Shown here: positions 1 through 11,615 of the stretch, piece by piece | How the letters are laid out: every line of letters begins with the position of its first letter | Numbering within the stretch: position 1 is the stretch's first letter | Assembly: GCA_020698575.1 (NCBI GenBank) | Contig: CM036241.1 | Span: 38,423,855-38,487,854, forward strand | Direction of reading: 5' to 3' | DNA: 64,000 nucleotides | From: Bostrychus sinensis | Taxonomy: Eukaryota > Chordata > Actinopteri > Gobiiformes > Eleotridae | The notes under the pieces: model-generated | Told to the model about the DNA's origin: nothing | The model's input: only the letters and a program-made list of their open reading frames with translations | The model's database searches: none | Position numbers and translations under genes: made by a program

Positions 1-1046
1 GTGGCTTCCTTACACACCTCGAATGAAATCTACCCGCATTTGTCGGGTTGGCAGGTGCTAATGTTGAGCCCTTGTAATGACTGCTAGTTTTTGCCTACCC
101 CTGGTTCAAAGGTGTAAGTGCAGTCAGGATGGTCCTAATGCAGTGTGACAGAAACAGGTTAGTCCCAGAATAAGAGCTTCTTCAGGCAAACAACAGAATA
201 ATGCTACATGTGTTCTCCAGAGTTACTGCCACAAACTGTGTCCAATTTACAAAATATTCACGATTAAGACTTCATGTGGGCAAAAGTGAAACAAGATGAG
301 ATAGATGCAATTTAACAACGATAACATATGGCATTAAACCAGGAGGGTGGAAAATAGCTAGATACTTTCAAAGTAATTTACCAAAATACTACACATTTTG
401 AAGGACTTGTACTGTCTAAACACAACACATTTTAGTAAATGAGTAACAGTATTTTTGAGTGGCAATAGTAATACTAGTAGAGATGATACCAGCCCTAGTA
501 GTAGAAGTAGTATTAGCAGTAGTATTATTTTTCTACTTAAGTAAACTGCATACATTTCTTTTTAACTTTTACTCAGGTTGGGTAGTAGTAGTAGTAGTAT
601 TGGTGGCAGATTGTGAGTACTTCTTCCACCTCTGTGTACTTCAGATCAAATAAAAATTATCTCAGAACTAAACAAATCCTGAGAGCTGGTTGTTTGTCCT
701 CCAGGGCCTTTAGAGGTCTAAGGGGAGCTCAGTGGAATATTACCCTGGGACAGAGCACTGTTTCCAGGCAGTGATTCAGCAGTGAGCCCCTGAGGAACCA
801 GGGCAGTGGAGGTCCACACTGGGTGAGGATATAAATAGACCAGACTGAGACAGAGAGCTAATAGGAAAGGACATGATCATGTGACCAGGTGTGTGTCATG
901 TGACCAGTGATGTCATCTATTGTGCTGTGTCCAAAAATATCAAAAACAAGAAGCCATGGTATAAAAGTACTGTAATAGATCTATAAGCGGCCATTTTGGG
1001 AAGGTCAAGAGTGGGAGGACATCCAATGGGAATAAATGTTTGAACT
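1..1046. other. mgat4b intron 3 (partial) with degenerate AGT repeats
   Basis: This stretch lies downstream of the exon 3 splice donor on the minus strand, so it should be intron 3 of mgat4b. An (AGT)n-like degenerate trinucleotide tract occupies about 455-612 and generates valine- and leucine-rich open frames that are not genes. I looked for the next glycosyltransferase exon on the minus strand and could not recognise it, so it probably lies left of the window. Nothing else is recognisable. Confidence 0.6.
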
Positions 1047-1382
1047 GAACCAGGGCTAAACCAAGACTAAACCAGGACTTAACCAAGACAAAATTAGGAC
1101 TAAACCAGGAATAAACCAAGACAAAACCAGGACTAAACCAGATTTTAACCAAGACAAAACCAGAACTAAACCATGACTAAACCAGGTCTATACCGAGACA
1201 AAGCCAGGTCTAAACCAAGACAAAACCAGGACTAAGCCAGGATTTAACCAAGACAAATCTAGGACTAAATCAGGAATAAACCACTTACATACCAGGATTA
1301 GCAGGACTAAACTAGGTCTAATCCAGGTCTAAATTGGTGCTAAACCTAAGACCAAACTAGGACTAAACCAGGAGTAAACTAT
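1047..1382 (+). repeat. 11-bp minisatellite array (CCAGGACTAAA), array 1
   Basis: About 30 degenerate tandem units of 11 bp, mostly CCAGGACTAAA, CCAAGACAAAA or CCAGGTCTAAA. The array lies in intron 3 of mgat4b, close to the exon 3 donor. It belongs to the family that recurs through the left half of the window. Confidence 0.9.
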
Positions 1383-1669
1383 TGTTAAAAGGCCTTATAC
1401 AAATGGTAGAGAACCTACTAAAAATAATCATGTGCTCCTTTACTGACCCCTTATGGCTGAAGTTAGTATCTTTGGTCCTATCTCACAATGGAACAGAATC
1501 CAGATACTGTTTCAGTTCTTTACCAAAACCTTTCTTGGCCCATTACTAACCTTAACTGAACATCAAACAGAAATCAACGTATTACATTTTGAGTTATGTG
1601 GCTAATAGACAGAGCACCCATCTATCACCAGGATGAGGGACTTTCCTCTGAACTTTCCTCTGGACTTAC

Positions 1670-1810
1670 CCCCGGTGCGTCCCTGCCCCAGGTGGATGGA
1701 GGGCTGCAGGCTCTCTGGGTTCTGGAGTTGGGGGAGGTGGTGGAAGATGGAGGGCAGCTGGAGCACGGTTTTACTGCTGCTGACGTTCCACAGCTTCAGA
1801 CGAGTCTCTT
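1670..1810 (-). CDS. mgat4b: mgat4b exon 3 (residues 93-139)
   Basis: Third coding exon of the Golgi N-acetylglucosaminyltransferase IVb, which adds a beta-1,4-linked GlcNAc to the alpha-1,3 mannose arm of N-glycans. On the minus strand a pyrimidine tract and CAG precede position 1810, and the exon ends at 1670 before a GTAAGT donor. The 141-nt exon starts in phase 1, and its first two bases complete a Glu codon with the end of exon 2. The peptide includes RLKLWNVS (an N-V-S sequon), LPSIFHHLPQL and SLQPSIHLGQGRTG, which resembles the region just before the catalytic GT54 domain in vertebrate MGAT4 proteins. Resemblance to MGAT4B is closer than to MGAT4A from memory of the family. Later exons are outside the window. 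Confidence 0.9.
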
Positions 1811-2539
1811 CTGGAAAAAACAAATGGTCCACAGTGAATCCTCTGCATGCATCCTCTTCTCTCACACCAACTAACTTTATCTGCACCCACCCTCTCCCTC
1901 CTCTGTACCTATATATTCACTATTCTTCCTCTGTACACGCCAAACCAATATTACTCAAGTAGAAAAAAAGTATGCAACAAAATAAATACTCAAATAGAAA
2001 TAAAATCCATTCCTGTACAAATAAATTATAGATTTTTGTCTTCCAAGAACTACTACTAAAAACTAGTCTTGCTACTACCATTATTACTAATAGTGCTACT
2101 ACTACTATTACTGCTGTTACTACTATTACTGCTACTACAACACCATCACACAACCAGTAAAACTATGAATATCTCTTTCACTATTGCTACTACTAATAAT
2201 AATACTACTACGTCCCCTGCTACTACTAATACTTGCTACTTGCAATAGTAGTAGTACTATTGCTTCTTCTTCTGATACTACAATGACCATACTGTTACCA
2301 CCACTAATTCATTTGCTACTGTCACTGCTATTACTACTACCACAACTACTGCTACTATACCATTAGTACTGCTACTACAGCTGCTACCATTCCTTTTACT
2401 ACTACTGTAGTCCTGACCAGAGAGACTAGCCCAGATCTTGTTGAGGTACTACAGCACAACTAGAACCACTACAATTACCACAACTACTACTTTAACAATG
2501 AACTACTACTTCTACTACATATACTAGCACAGAACTGAC
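1811..2539 (-). other. mgat4b intron 2 with ACT trinucleotide tract
   Basis: This is a 729-bp intron with a GTCAGT donor and a polypyrimidine CAG acceptor on the minus strand. Degenerate (ACT)n/(TAC)n sequence fills about 2046-2505. The leucine- and valine-rich open frames here come from that tract. Confidence 0.85.
2046..2510. repeat. Degenerate (ACT)n trinucleotide tract
   Basis: Mostly ACT/TAC units broken by single-base changes and by ATT, GCT and CCA variants. Similar tracts recur at 455-612, 3022-3116, 3271-3316, 6366-6485, 9698-9756, 30183-30404, 34122-34205 and 35931-35975. Confidence 0.9.
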
Positions 2540-2719
2540 CAGACAGACTGGCCCAGGTCTTGTTGAGGTCCTTCAGAGCCTGTTTCTCAGCAATGGCCTT
2601 CTTGATCTCATCCAGGACCAGGTTGAGCTCTTTGGACCTCCTGAGGTTCTCCTGCTCCGCTGAGTGGAGTCTGTCTCTGAGCGCCAGGAACTCCCTCTGG
2701 TATACGTCCACCACATCTC
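2540..2719 (-). CDS. mgat4b: mgat4b exon 2 (residues 33-92), stem/coiled-coil region
   Basis: Second coding exon, 180 nt, entered in phase 1. The acceptor reads TTTTTCAG immediately before 2719, and the donor G|GTCAGT follows 2540. The peptide begins GDVVDVYQREFLALRDRLH and continues with a charged heptad-like stretch ending in NKTWASLS. In MGAT4 enzymes this is the stem between the N-terminal membrane anchor and the lumenal catalytic domain, with coiled-coil character. GDVVDVYQREFLALRDRL is characteristic of MGAT4B as I know the family. The N-K-T is a potential N-glycosylation sequon. The join to exon 1 (AGAG + GA) and to exon 3 (G + AA) keeps the frame. Confidence 0.93.
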
Positions 2720-2933
2720 CTGAAAAAGACACCAAATACACCATTACTACAAAAAATACTGCTTCAGCCAAGACTAAAGCCCTTATGTCTCCCAATGGTA
2801 AAGAGGAACTGAAACTAGGGTTCGTCTAGTTCAGGGGTGAATGCTCTAAAGCCCTTATATCTCACAATGATAAAGAATCCACTAAAACAAATCACTTTAC
2901 TGACCCCCTGCGAGTTAATATCTGTGGCCCTAT

Positions 2934-2966
2934 CAAAACCAGGACTAAAACAGGTTTAAACCAAGT
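2934..2966 (+). repeat. Short remnant of the 11-bp minisatellite
   Basis: About three units of the CCAGGACTAAA family, isolated in intron 1 close to exon 2. Confidence 0.6.
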
Positions 2967-3021
2967 ACTCACAATGTGTACTCAAGTATTGTTTTTGAGT
3001 AAAATTAAAAATGTACTGCCA

Positions 3022-3316
3022 GTACTACTATGATTTTTTCTACTACTACTCCTACTCCTACCACTTATCGTTCGACAATTACAACCATTACTAATACTAC
3101 CACTACTACAACTGCTTTGTGTACTAATGTAAAAGTCTTTTTACTTCAAAAAAGGTAGATTAAAAGTAAAGGTACCCAGAAAAATTGTTAGTTGAATAAA
3201 ATAAAAAACAAGCAGGTCATACAACTACTATTGTTGCTTACTGGGTGAAAAGTTTAGTTACGTAGAAAGTATTTACTACTACTACTACTACTACTACTAC
3301 TACCACTACTGCTACC
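3022..3316. repeat. (ACT)n trinucleotide tracts
   Basis: There is a degenerate ACT tract at 3022-3116 and a nearly pure (ACT)n run at 3271-3316, separated by AT-rich sequence resembling the common fish motif with repeated AAGTA/TACTT. No gene is seen. Confidence 0.85.
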
Positions 3317-3639
3317 ATCCCCATTGCCATTGAGGTAAAAAACAAAATAAAAAAACTTTACCTAATTTAGAGACTTGAAAAACTACTTGACTTATTGTCA
3401 TTATAAAGCCATTTTTCAAAGCTCTTAAATGTTTATACTAGAACATCAGAATGATTGTGGAAACAGTTAAAACCTCAGATTTCTCACATCTGTAAATCCA
3501 CTTGGGCCTAAACTCTGTCTATAAACCGCATCTGTAGTGTTTCAGTCTATGAGTTCTGACAATTCTGGAGCCATCCACACTAATGACATTTCACTGTGCT
3601 GTGGAAGCCTGAGCAACAACAGCAGCTCAAGGAAAAGAC

Positions 3640-3790
3640 TAAACCAGGGCCAACCAGGAACCACTCTGCCACAGTAACACAGGGAGGACATGCAGACTCC
3701 ACTCAGAGAGATCAGGCGTCCAATCCTCAACCTCCTTACTGAGAGACAGGAGACAGGCTAACCACTCTGCCACAGTAACATGGGGAGGAT
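3640..3790 (-). repeat. Degraded tRNA-derived SINE fragment
   Basis: Contains two decayed copies of a segment with 'accactctgccacagtaaca' and 'gaggacatgcagactccac', which also occur in the better preserved minus-strand SINE at 60102-60467. Likely a remnant of the same family, partly duplicated. Confidence 0.5.
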
Positions 3791-3914
3791 GTAAGCACTT
3801 TTACTTTTATCCAAATATAAATATATGGACAGGTCTACGCCAGAACTGAATTAGGTCAAAATCCAGGAGTACAATTTGGTATTTGTGCAATATTTTATAT
3901 TTTATAGTAACAGA

Positions 3915-4056
3915 TTAAGGTTTAGTTTAAGGTCCTGTTTTAAGGACCTGGTTTAGTCCAAATTAAACCTTGATTTAGTTCTGGTTAAATCCTGGTTTAG
4001 TCCTGTTTTTCCCTGGTTTGTTCCAGGTTTAATCCTTGTTTAGTCCTGGTTTAGGC
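3915..4056 (-). repeat. 11-bp minisatellite array, reverse orientation
   Basis: About a dozen degenerate TTTAGTCCTGG units (reverse complement of CCAGGACTAAA). It lies just left of a SINE insertion. Confidence 0.85.
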
Positions 4057-4237
4057 TCATTTTGTTCAATAAAGCTGGTTCTTGTATAACCTTGTATAAT
4101 ACTTTCTGTTCATGGTGTGAACAGTTTCTGTATGAAGTTAGTGTTGGTGATATATTTATTAATTCTTTAGTACATCTTAATAGAGGTACATTACTCTAAA
4201 ATGTCACCAGTGTGAACAGTGATCTAAGAAAGCTTAA

Positions 4238-4413
4238 TAAATGGTGGCATAGTGGTTAGCACTCTTGCCTCACAGCAAGAAGGTCCCAGGTTTAATTTCC
4301 TGACCAGTTGGGGCCTTTCTGTGTTGAGTTTGTATGTGCTCCCCGTGTTTGTGTAGAGTTCTTCTGGGTTAAATAAAGGTCAAATAAAATAAAATAAAAT
4401 AAATAAACCAGTT
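4238..4413 (+). mobile_element. tRNA-derived SINE copy
   Basis: The head reads GGTGGCATAGTGGTTAGCAC then CCTCACAGCAAGAAGGTCCC, matching on the plus strand the tRNA-like end of the SINE at 60102-60467. The A-box region is recognisable. The B box is decayed (GGTTTAATTTC instead of GGTTCGAATCC). It ends in an (AAATA)n-type tail at about 4373-4413. Short relative to the 366-bp copy, so internally truncated. Confidence 0.75.
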
Positions 4414-4949
4414 TATTTACCCTAGAGCCTCCAGCTGCAGTTTTTAATCCAGTGTCATATTCATATCTCTCTCAGATTATAATCCCGGACTGTAATCTGG
4501 CTCCAGAATCGTCAGGTACAGAGTGATACATAACATCATCTGAAATTATACTAAGAGATAATCTGAAATACTGATAATCCCAGAGGCTGCTCCATTAACA
4601 CAGAGGGAGATAATCCAGGGACATTTACAGCAGGAGAACAGGACCAGAGACTTAAACCTGGTCTAGATCTGGTTTACAACATGCTGTAAAATAAACATGT
4701 TCTGAGCATGTAGCTAAGTTGTTCTTCACATCAGAAAGTCTCGGATTAGAATCTGGAGAAGGGTCCAGCTAGGTACTCCTGACTAGGATCCTGGCTCACA
4801 TTCGGTGAACCTAGGTTAGCTAGGTACTCCTGACCCGGTCTTATGTTTTTTACTTAGTTCCGTTCTAGTCTAGTCTAGCCTCAGACTAGTCATGATACCT
4901 TTAGGTTCAGTTAGCCCTAGTTATAGTTATAGTTTATCCCTTGCCTTTG

Positions 4950-5000
4950 CCCTGGTTTAGTCCAACTTTAGTCATGTTTATTCCAGTTTTATCCCCAGAC
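4950..5000 (-). repeat. Short 11-bp minisatellite remnant
   Basis: Four or five degenerate units of the TTTAGTCCTGG family. The stretch 4414-5460 otherwise shows no gene or recognisable element. Confidence 0.55.
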
Positions 5001-5460
5001 CTGGGTCCTCTTGAGCCCAGAGGAAGTGTTTGCTCTCTGACCTCTGAGCCCACTTCTGGTTCTCACTAAAGTCCACTCATTTACGCTGTCTCTCCTGTCT
5101 GTAATAAAGTCTCTAAAGTCCATTTCCTCTAAGTCACTGAAGGAAGGAACACACTCAGCACTAAATAAAGAGACAGACCCATAGGACTTAGCTCTGGTCC
5201 AGTCCCAGTCCGGTATCCTAGTATAGTCCGGTCTCCAGCTGTTTCCGGGTTATTCTCTCTCAGGGTCTGGCCTTATTCTCAGAAACATGACTCAGTAATT
5301 AGCTATTTGATTCAGGAAAAGGGAGTCCACCATGATGGTCTTTGCCTGAGTCCTGGTCCTGAACCTGGCTGTGTTATATTCTAGTTTGAGTTTGGAGAAG
5401 CAGACAGGAGCAATACCTATGGGGCCATACTTTTAGAACAAATAACTTCTGCTTCTGCAG

Positions 5461-5695
5461 CTAAAACCAGGACAAAACTAGCTCTAAACCAGGACTAAAC
5501 TAAATCTAAACCAGGACTAAACCAGGTCTAAACCCAATCTAAACCAGGACAAAATTAGCTCTAAACCAGGACTAAACCAGGACTAAACTAAATCTAAACT
5601 AGGACTAAACCAGGTTGTCTATACCAAGTCTAAACCAGGTGTGAACAAGAACTAAACCAGGTCTAAACCAGGTCTAAACCAGGACTAAACTCCTC
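5461..5695 (+). repeat. 11-bp minisatellite array
   Basis: About 20 units of CCAGGACTAAA/CCAGGTCTAAA/CTAAATCTAAA in intron 1, among the better preserved plus-orientation arrays. A short reverse-orientation remnant follows at 5868-5905. Confidence 0.9.
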
Positions 5696-6365
5696 CCAGT
5701 GTTTCCCACAGAACAAGCTAATTTTTTCCTCCGGCCCGATTTAAGACTAGTTTAGTTTCTTTGGGGTAGCTCTTGTTGACTTCTCCAAACTGGGAGTCAT
5801 TGTCCAGCTGTTTACATCCATTGAACATATTTCTTACTTACTTAAATTAAACTTTCTTACCGGGTTTACTCCTGGTTTAGTCCTACTTTAGCCCTGGTTC
5901 AGTCCCTGGACTATACTCCTTCTCTCCACATCTGTTGGGCCCATGTCTTGGTCTAGTTCTGGTCTTTGTTTGGATAAGGACTCAGAATCCTGATTGTAGT
6001 CGACACCAAGTCCAATTTTTCCATTTTTTCCCCCCCAGAATTCCTTGGATAAGATCAGGATTTGAGTTCAAGGATCTGTCAGAATCAGTTTGATGAGTTT
6101 TTAAACAATTGCAAAGATTTTTCCATTTGAACAAGTGGCCACATGAGAACGAGAGCTCAGAGACTGGATCTGGATCTGAGAGATCACGCAAAAGTAACCA
6201 GTAACTTCACCCATTGGTATGTACTTCATTAGTACATTTTACAAAACATATTTTTACTTGAGAAAAGTCCTTTTTAAAGTCTCTAAATGAGTTACTACTT
6301 TGTAAGTATCTTGTGGGGCAAAGTGGGTAAGCTTGAAGGTGGAATAGCAGAACTGGCAGCAATGG

Positions 6366-6485
6366 TGTGTAGTAGTATTAGTAGTGGCAGCATAATAGTA
6401 GTAGTGGTAGTAAAAGTAGTAGTAGTAGTAATAATAGCAGTAGTAGCATTAGTAATTACTAGTATTAAATTAAGTAAGTACTAGT
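6366..6485. repeat. (AGT)n trinucleotide tract
   Basis: Degenerate AGT/TAG repeats. The 65-residue valine-rich open frame across it is low complexity. The flanks hold TACTT/AAGTA-rich sequence. Confidence 0.85.
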
Positions 6486-6489
6486 ATTA

Positions 6490-7085
6490 AACTGAGTAAA
6501 GTTTACATTCAACACTTCACCTTCAAGTGTTGGGTACTTTTACTAGTAACTAGAATCTTACTGGATTTGGATTTTGTTCAGTTTTGCATGTGGCCAAGCC
6601 TGGCCTGCCTGGCTAAATGCCAAGTTAGTCTGGTAACTCTTGAGTAACATTCTGTTTCTGTGGCAGACCAATGACAGGTGGAGTAACCAATCAGAGAAAC
6701 AAAGGATGGGACATAAGCAGTGCACCGCTGACCCAAACAAACATGGTGGTTTCCCAGTTTTACCATAAAACACCAGAATGTGGTATTTTGATCAGCTCTG
6801 TACTTATTTCTGAACAGGGACAACAACAGAAGCCAGCTGTACAAAGACTTGTGGAAAAAGTCAGTTGGTTTGAATGTGGTTGCTACGTCAGACGTTAGTG
6901 GGACTTTACTGTTGTTAAAATAGAAAATAGACAATGAAAAATGTCCCACAGAGGACTGAACAACAATGAGGACTTCAGCAGAAACAACGGGTCTTGAAGG
7001 AAAGCACTAAACAGTGTTAATCAGGTCAGAGAATTTATTAAATTAGCTCGGTAGCTGGTGCTACCTTGGTTAGCTTCCATATTTG
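6490..7085. other. Intron 1 sequence with no recognised feature
   Basis: Open frames on both strands (up to 123 codons) show no family I recognise and no coding pattern such as conserved splice borders. I see nothing further. Confidence 0.5.
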
Positions 7086-8302
7086 TAAAGGCTGGGACAC
7101 ACCAACCCAACACCCGACCACCGTCAGCAGAGGTAGGGCGACTGCTTTGTCTTCTCACGTCTCCCCTTGTCACCTCTAAAAGTCCCTAAGACACCAACGC
7201 GATTCAAACTCAGGACCGAGCAGTGCATTTGTTCTGCATATGTGCAAGATGTAATAACTCTTTCCAACAGCAGAGGGCACTAGTCACTACACTCCACAGA
7301 TATAGACCTCAACAGTGACTGGCAACATTTTTCCCACTGACTTTTAGAAAAATCCTAGCGTTAAAAGTTCTACAGCTTGAGGATGGCTAATATGCTACAT
7401 GGTAACTCATGGCCATAAAACGATTCATTTCTCTATAAACACATATCTGAAACTAGTCAAGAGGAAAAGTTACATTTACAACACATTTTGCTGAATTTTA
7501 AAGTTTTCATTAATCTTTTTGATAGAAATTAATCATGTTACCATCATAAGTTACCACAGAGCTGATTAGCCTCCGTTGCACTTTTAAACTCTTAATATAC
7601 GCATTTTTCGAAAAGTCTATGGGAAAAATTTATGGGAAATTTACTTTGGCACCAGAAGGGGGTGGGCACTGTTACAGTCTATAGAACTCTTGTAAACAAA
7701 ACTCTACAACAGTCACATGTTTAACTTGTGTTAGTTATTAGTGAATAATAATCATACATGCCAAAATAAACATGTGATATTAAAGTAATGAATAAAAGGG
7801 ACTGGATTATTGCAGCTGTTTGCCTCAGAGCAAGATTATATTTTCATCTGCACAAGGCTAAAGCTTGGTCTGCCACTGTTCTCAGCTTGTTTGAACATTT
7901 GAGAAGTGTGATAATGGCCGGTTTGGACATTGTTTTGTGTGGATTAGGTGCCGCTGCTCTGTTACTTGAAGAAGATAACTTTCCGCACGGAATTGCGAAG
8001 AATGCAAAAATGGTGACGGTACGCTGCCACAGTGGTTTTCGCCTCTCGTCACTCTGTCACTTCCGCTAAAATTCCCGTGAGCTGATTGGCGCGGCAGCTG
8101 TAGTGCTAGGCCTATCAGAGCGCTTTGTGCCAAAGACCAAAGACGCCGATTCAACAAGGTTAATCGGCAAGAAACTAGTCAGACGGCCTCCGTCCTGGAG
8201 CGATGGGGGGCGACGGCGCATACATATCAAAAGGACGGAAATGAGCGACGTGGAAGAACCGTTAAGACGGGCGATCGTCGCCTTGGTGTATACCCCCCTT
8301 TA
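7086..8302. mobile_element. Possible 1.2-kb TIR element
   Basis: The left end TAAAGGCTGGGACACACCAA and the reverse complement of the right end, TAAAGGGGGGTATACACCAA, agree at most positions, suggesting terminal inverted repeats. The right 300 bp is CpG-rich compared with its surroundings. A similar terminus (reverse complement TAAGGCCAGGACACACCGGG) ends at about 8755, suggesting a second partial copy. No clear target duplication and no transposase were recognised. Confidence 0.4.
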
Positions 8303-8325
8303 GGTAAGCTAACTGCAGCACATAG

Positions 8326-8347
8326 CTAGATAGATAGCTAGATACCT

Positions 8348-8378
<31 letters not shown>

Positions 8379-8530
8379 TAGATTTTATTGATCTCCATAA
8401 GAGAAATTCAAGTGTCTGGTAGCATACAACAAACAACAAACACAGTGTAAAAATCATTCAAAAACTTGCATAAAAAATACATTAGCGTCACAGAAACAGA
8501 AAACATAATAAAGAGTTGTCTGAACAAAAG
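8326..8530. repeat. GATA/GACA microsatellite plus fish retroelement tail
   Basis: A compound (GATA)n/(GACA)n tract runs to about 8382 and is followed by TTTTATTGATCTCCATAAG and a segment typical of the 3' end of a widespread fish non-LTR element read on the opposite strand. The element is only a tail. Confidence 0.6.
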
Positions 8531-9697
8531 TCCCTTAAATTTTATTGTTAAAAAGCTGTGTGACCCATTGTGAACAGGACACGATGCCTGAGGGTGATTC
8601 TACGTTCTATGTTGATTTGGTCAGAGCTAGGTCCAACTGTCTCGCATTACATCTGCTGGTGCAGAACACAGAACACACCAAACAAACTCACAGCCCAGCC
8701 GCGTTAAACTATTCGCCAGGCAGCCGATAAACGTCCCGGTGTGTCCTGGCCTTAAGGCACACTGCCAATAAACGGTTGTGATAAGCCGGTTCCAAATCGA
8801 CTGGAGTGAAATGCTTCCCTGTGAGTGAGGAACCAGACTGTCCTGTTTGTGAAAAGAAAGTAGGAAAGGCTGGCTGGCAGGGGTAACTTTCATTACCAGT
8901 GAGACATAAACCTGTAGTGGTAGTGTAGCGGCTGTTGGAACCACAGGACCCTTCTTTACACTGAGAGTGAGGGAAGGACAGAGAGGAGCAGCTGAGGCTT
9001 AAGCAGGTGGAAGCAAATGCACAGATGGAAAATGTCCACTGTCCAGACTGACTTTACATTTTTCTAGCTATTACAAAAAAATTATAAATAATAATAATAA
9101 CAGTAATAAACAGACAAAATAATATCTTAGACCTGGTTTAGTATATTGATGGAATGAGTCATGAGTTCTCAGATGTCCCACTCTGCTACGGTAACCCCCA
9201 GTCTGTGGTCAGCTCTAACCCAAACAGATCATGTGACCCAGTCATGTGACCCAGCCCACAGTGACATCATCGGCTCCTGTTTCAGTCAATACCTGGTCAC
9301 ATGATCACTCATCTGGTTGTTTTCAGATTCTAGAATGTAATGATGTCACACTCTTAGATGGGGCAGGAGCCAGTATTACTGTGTAAGTTATAAACAATTT
9401 TCATAAGAAATATCCAAAAAGAAAATTCACAAATGTTGAACCTGATCATTTATATTAGTCACAAGGTCCAAAAACTCACTGTATGTATCCAACCACACCA
9501 AAAAGTCAGCATATTAATAATACAGATTTTCCCTGCCCCCCCATCTCAATTAAATACTATAGCCTATAGAATGTTGTGATGTTATCTGAAACCCAGCAAT
9601 ACATTCAGGACTTTCACTGTGTCACTACAGAGCGACAGTACTTTCACTCAAGTCTCTAAATGTCTAAATTTGTATTTTTTACCTCAGCAGGTCTAAT
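8531..9697. other. Intron 1 sequence, little recognised
   Basis: Contains the possible second terminus of the 7086-8302 element at about 8755 and several CATGTGAC-rich repeats near 9225-9310. No exon or complete element is seen. Confidence 0.5.
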
Positions 9698-9772
9698 AGT
9701 AGTTGTTGCAGAAGTAGTATCAATAGTATTAATAGTAGTAGTAGTAGTAGAAGAAGACGCAGTTGTAGGTAA

Positions 9773-9952
9773 TCAGGGTTAAACCAAGTCTGAACCAAGG
9801 ACTAAACTAAAGGTAAATCACTAATAAATTAGGACTAAAACAGACCTGGTTTAGTTATACTCTAGTCCTAGTTAGAACTAGATAGATCTGGTTTAGTTCT
9901 GGTTTAATCTTGGTTTAGATCTGATTTTTCCTAGTCCTGGTTTGGCCAGTCT
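9773..9952. repeat. 11-bp minisatellite with converging orientations
   Basis: The left part carries CCAAGTCTGAA/CTAAA-type units in the plus orientation, and the right part (from about 9855) carries TTTAGTTCTGG-type units in the reverse orientation. The two arrays therefore meet head to head. An AGT tract at 9698-9756 abuts them. Confidence 0.75.
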
Positions 9953-10073
9953 CTGGCTGAAACACAACACTTTTTATGTTTTAACTTGGATGCAAATAAA
10001 TGACCTGGAATTGACACAGTGAGACATCTGTTCATACAAACCATCATATTTTACAATTCAAATAATACTTTCA

Positions 10074-10187
10074 GGTCTAAACCAGGACTAAACCAGGTCT
10101 AAACAAGGGACTGAACCTGGGACTAAACCAGAAATAAGGCAGGGACTAAACCAGGACAAAACCAGGTCTAAACCTGGACCAAACCAG
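10074..10187 (+). repeat. 11-bp minisatellite array
   Basis: About ten CCAGGACTAAA/CCAGGTCTAAA units. Confidence 0.88.
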
Positions 10188-10715
10188 TATTTTCTGTGGT
10201 TTATATAAACACATGTGATAGATGAACAAATATGAGTAAAGGCGGTGGGATTCTTTGTGGAGAAAATGGAAGAAAGTTTGAAATGAAGTGTAAAAGTCCT
10301 GGTTCTCTGATTCTGATCTGTTTAAATAAGCAGAGTTCTGTAAACAGGAAGAACCAGTTTCTGTGTAACGACTCCTGGGGGATTGTGGGTAACGCAGTCC
10401 TGACAACAGCAGCAGCAGGTGTTAGTGACCAAGCTAACGACAGGCCACAGGTTAATCACAGGGTAACGAGAGTGAGGAGTGTGGGAATGAAGAGAAAAGT
10501 CGAACTAAAGATGGGAGTAAAATGACAAGATGAAACATAAAAATACAAACACGATGGTTGACAGTACAAGAAAATGTCCTAAAAACATGTTAGAAATAAA
10601 GGTATTACAGTTCCACCTGGAGCCATACGGTGTTCCACATCCTGACCCTATCTCACAATGGTATCAACAACAATTTAGTGTCAGCAAATCATTCAATTAT
10701 CTTAGTTTCTGTTAG

Positions 10716-10800
10716 GGCTGTTAGTGGCTGGAGTCTATCCAAGCAACTATGGGCCTGCGGCGGGGTTCACCCTGGACCAGGGCTGACCACATCAGACCAG
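10716..10800 (-). repeat. SINE fragment
   Basis: The segment with 'gcggggttcaccctggacca' matches the middle of the minus-strand tRNA-derived SINE at 60102-60467 ('ggcggggtacaccctggaca'). Truncated on both sides. Confidence 0.55.
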
Positions 10801-11017
10801 ACATCTGCAACCTATGGCTTTAGAGCCACATGCGGATCTTTAGCGCTGCTCTTGCTGCTCTTTGGGCATCAAGTCAGTAAAGGAATGAGTAGATCAGTGG
10901 TTCCCAACCAGGGGTATGAGGACCCCTGGGGGTATGCGAGAACACTGCACGGGGTATGAGGTTATATGGTCATTTATAGTACCTTTATCTATTTGGTTTT
11001 CAAAGACTAAAATAAAC

Positions 11018-11125
11018 AGAAATCAGGATTAACCCAGGACTTCAGGGATGCGACACTAAAAAAAGATTCAACAGGGACTAAACCAGAACTAAAATAGGTC
11101 TAAACCAAGTTTAAACTAGGTCAAA
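11018..11125 (+). repeat. 11-bp minisatellite inside hAT-like element, block 1
   Basis: Degenerate AACTAAAATAGG/CCAGAACTAAA units, within 10895-11657. Confidence 0.7.
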
Positions 11126-11499
11126 CCACACTTGCAGTGTTTGGTTCGCTTCAATCAAAGTCTGGTGCGCTTCCTGTGAAAATCTGGTTCATTTGAGCAT
11201 CTGTGAACACACAATCAGATTTAGATGCACACCAAACAGGTGCACACTGCAATCAATCTCAAGTTACACTCTTGTTTTCTGTCCTTTCCTTATGTGATGA
11301 AAGATTGTTTTGGTCTCATTCCTGTCTTTATCAATGGCTTTTATCGCGCAATCTTGCCATTCCCTCCATGCCTCCCCCAGCTGCTCAGGGCTCCGGAACG
11401 CTGCGCTGTCGTTTACAAAATGCTTCCAGTGGGTGAGGGTCAGCGCCGTCGGCCACTGGTGCTACACAGCACTGCACTCACGCTTGCAGTGGAAATCCA

Positions 11500-11615
11500 G
11501 TAAGACTAAACCAGAACTAAACCATGCCTAACGCCAGAACTAAACTAAGGTTAAACCAGGACTAAACTTAGACTAAACCAGGACTTAGCAGGGTCCAAAC
11601 CAGGCCTAAATCAGG
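11500..11615 (+). repeat. 11-bp minisatellite inside hAT-like element, block 2
   Basis: About ten CCAGAACTAAA/CCAGGACTAAA units close to the right terminus of the element at 10895-11657. Confidence 0.85.

Noticed and set aside
1..1046. mgat4b exon 4
   Set aside because: I searched the minus strand for the conserved start of the GT54 domain and for a fitting splice acceptor, and found no convincing match.
10232..10525. 97-codon plus-strand frame as a gene
   Set aside because: No recognisable domain, lies in mgat4b intron 1 next to satellite arrays, and has a weak start context.
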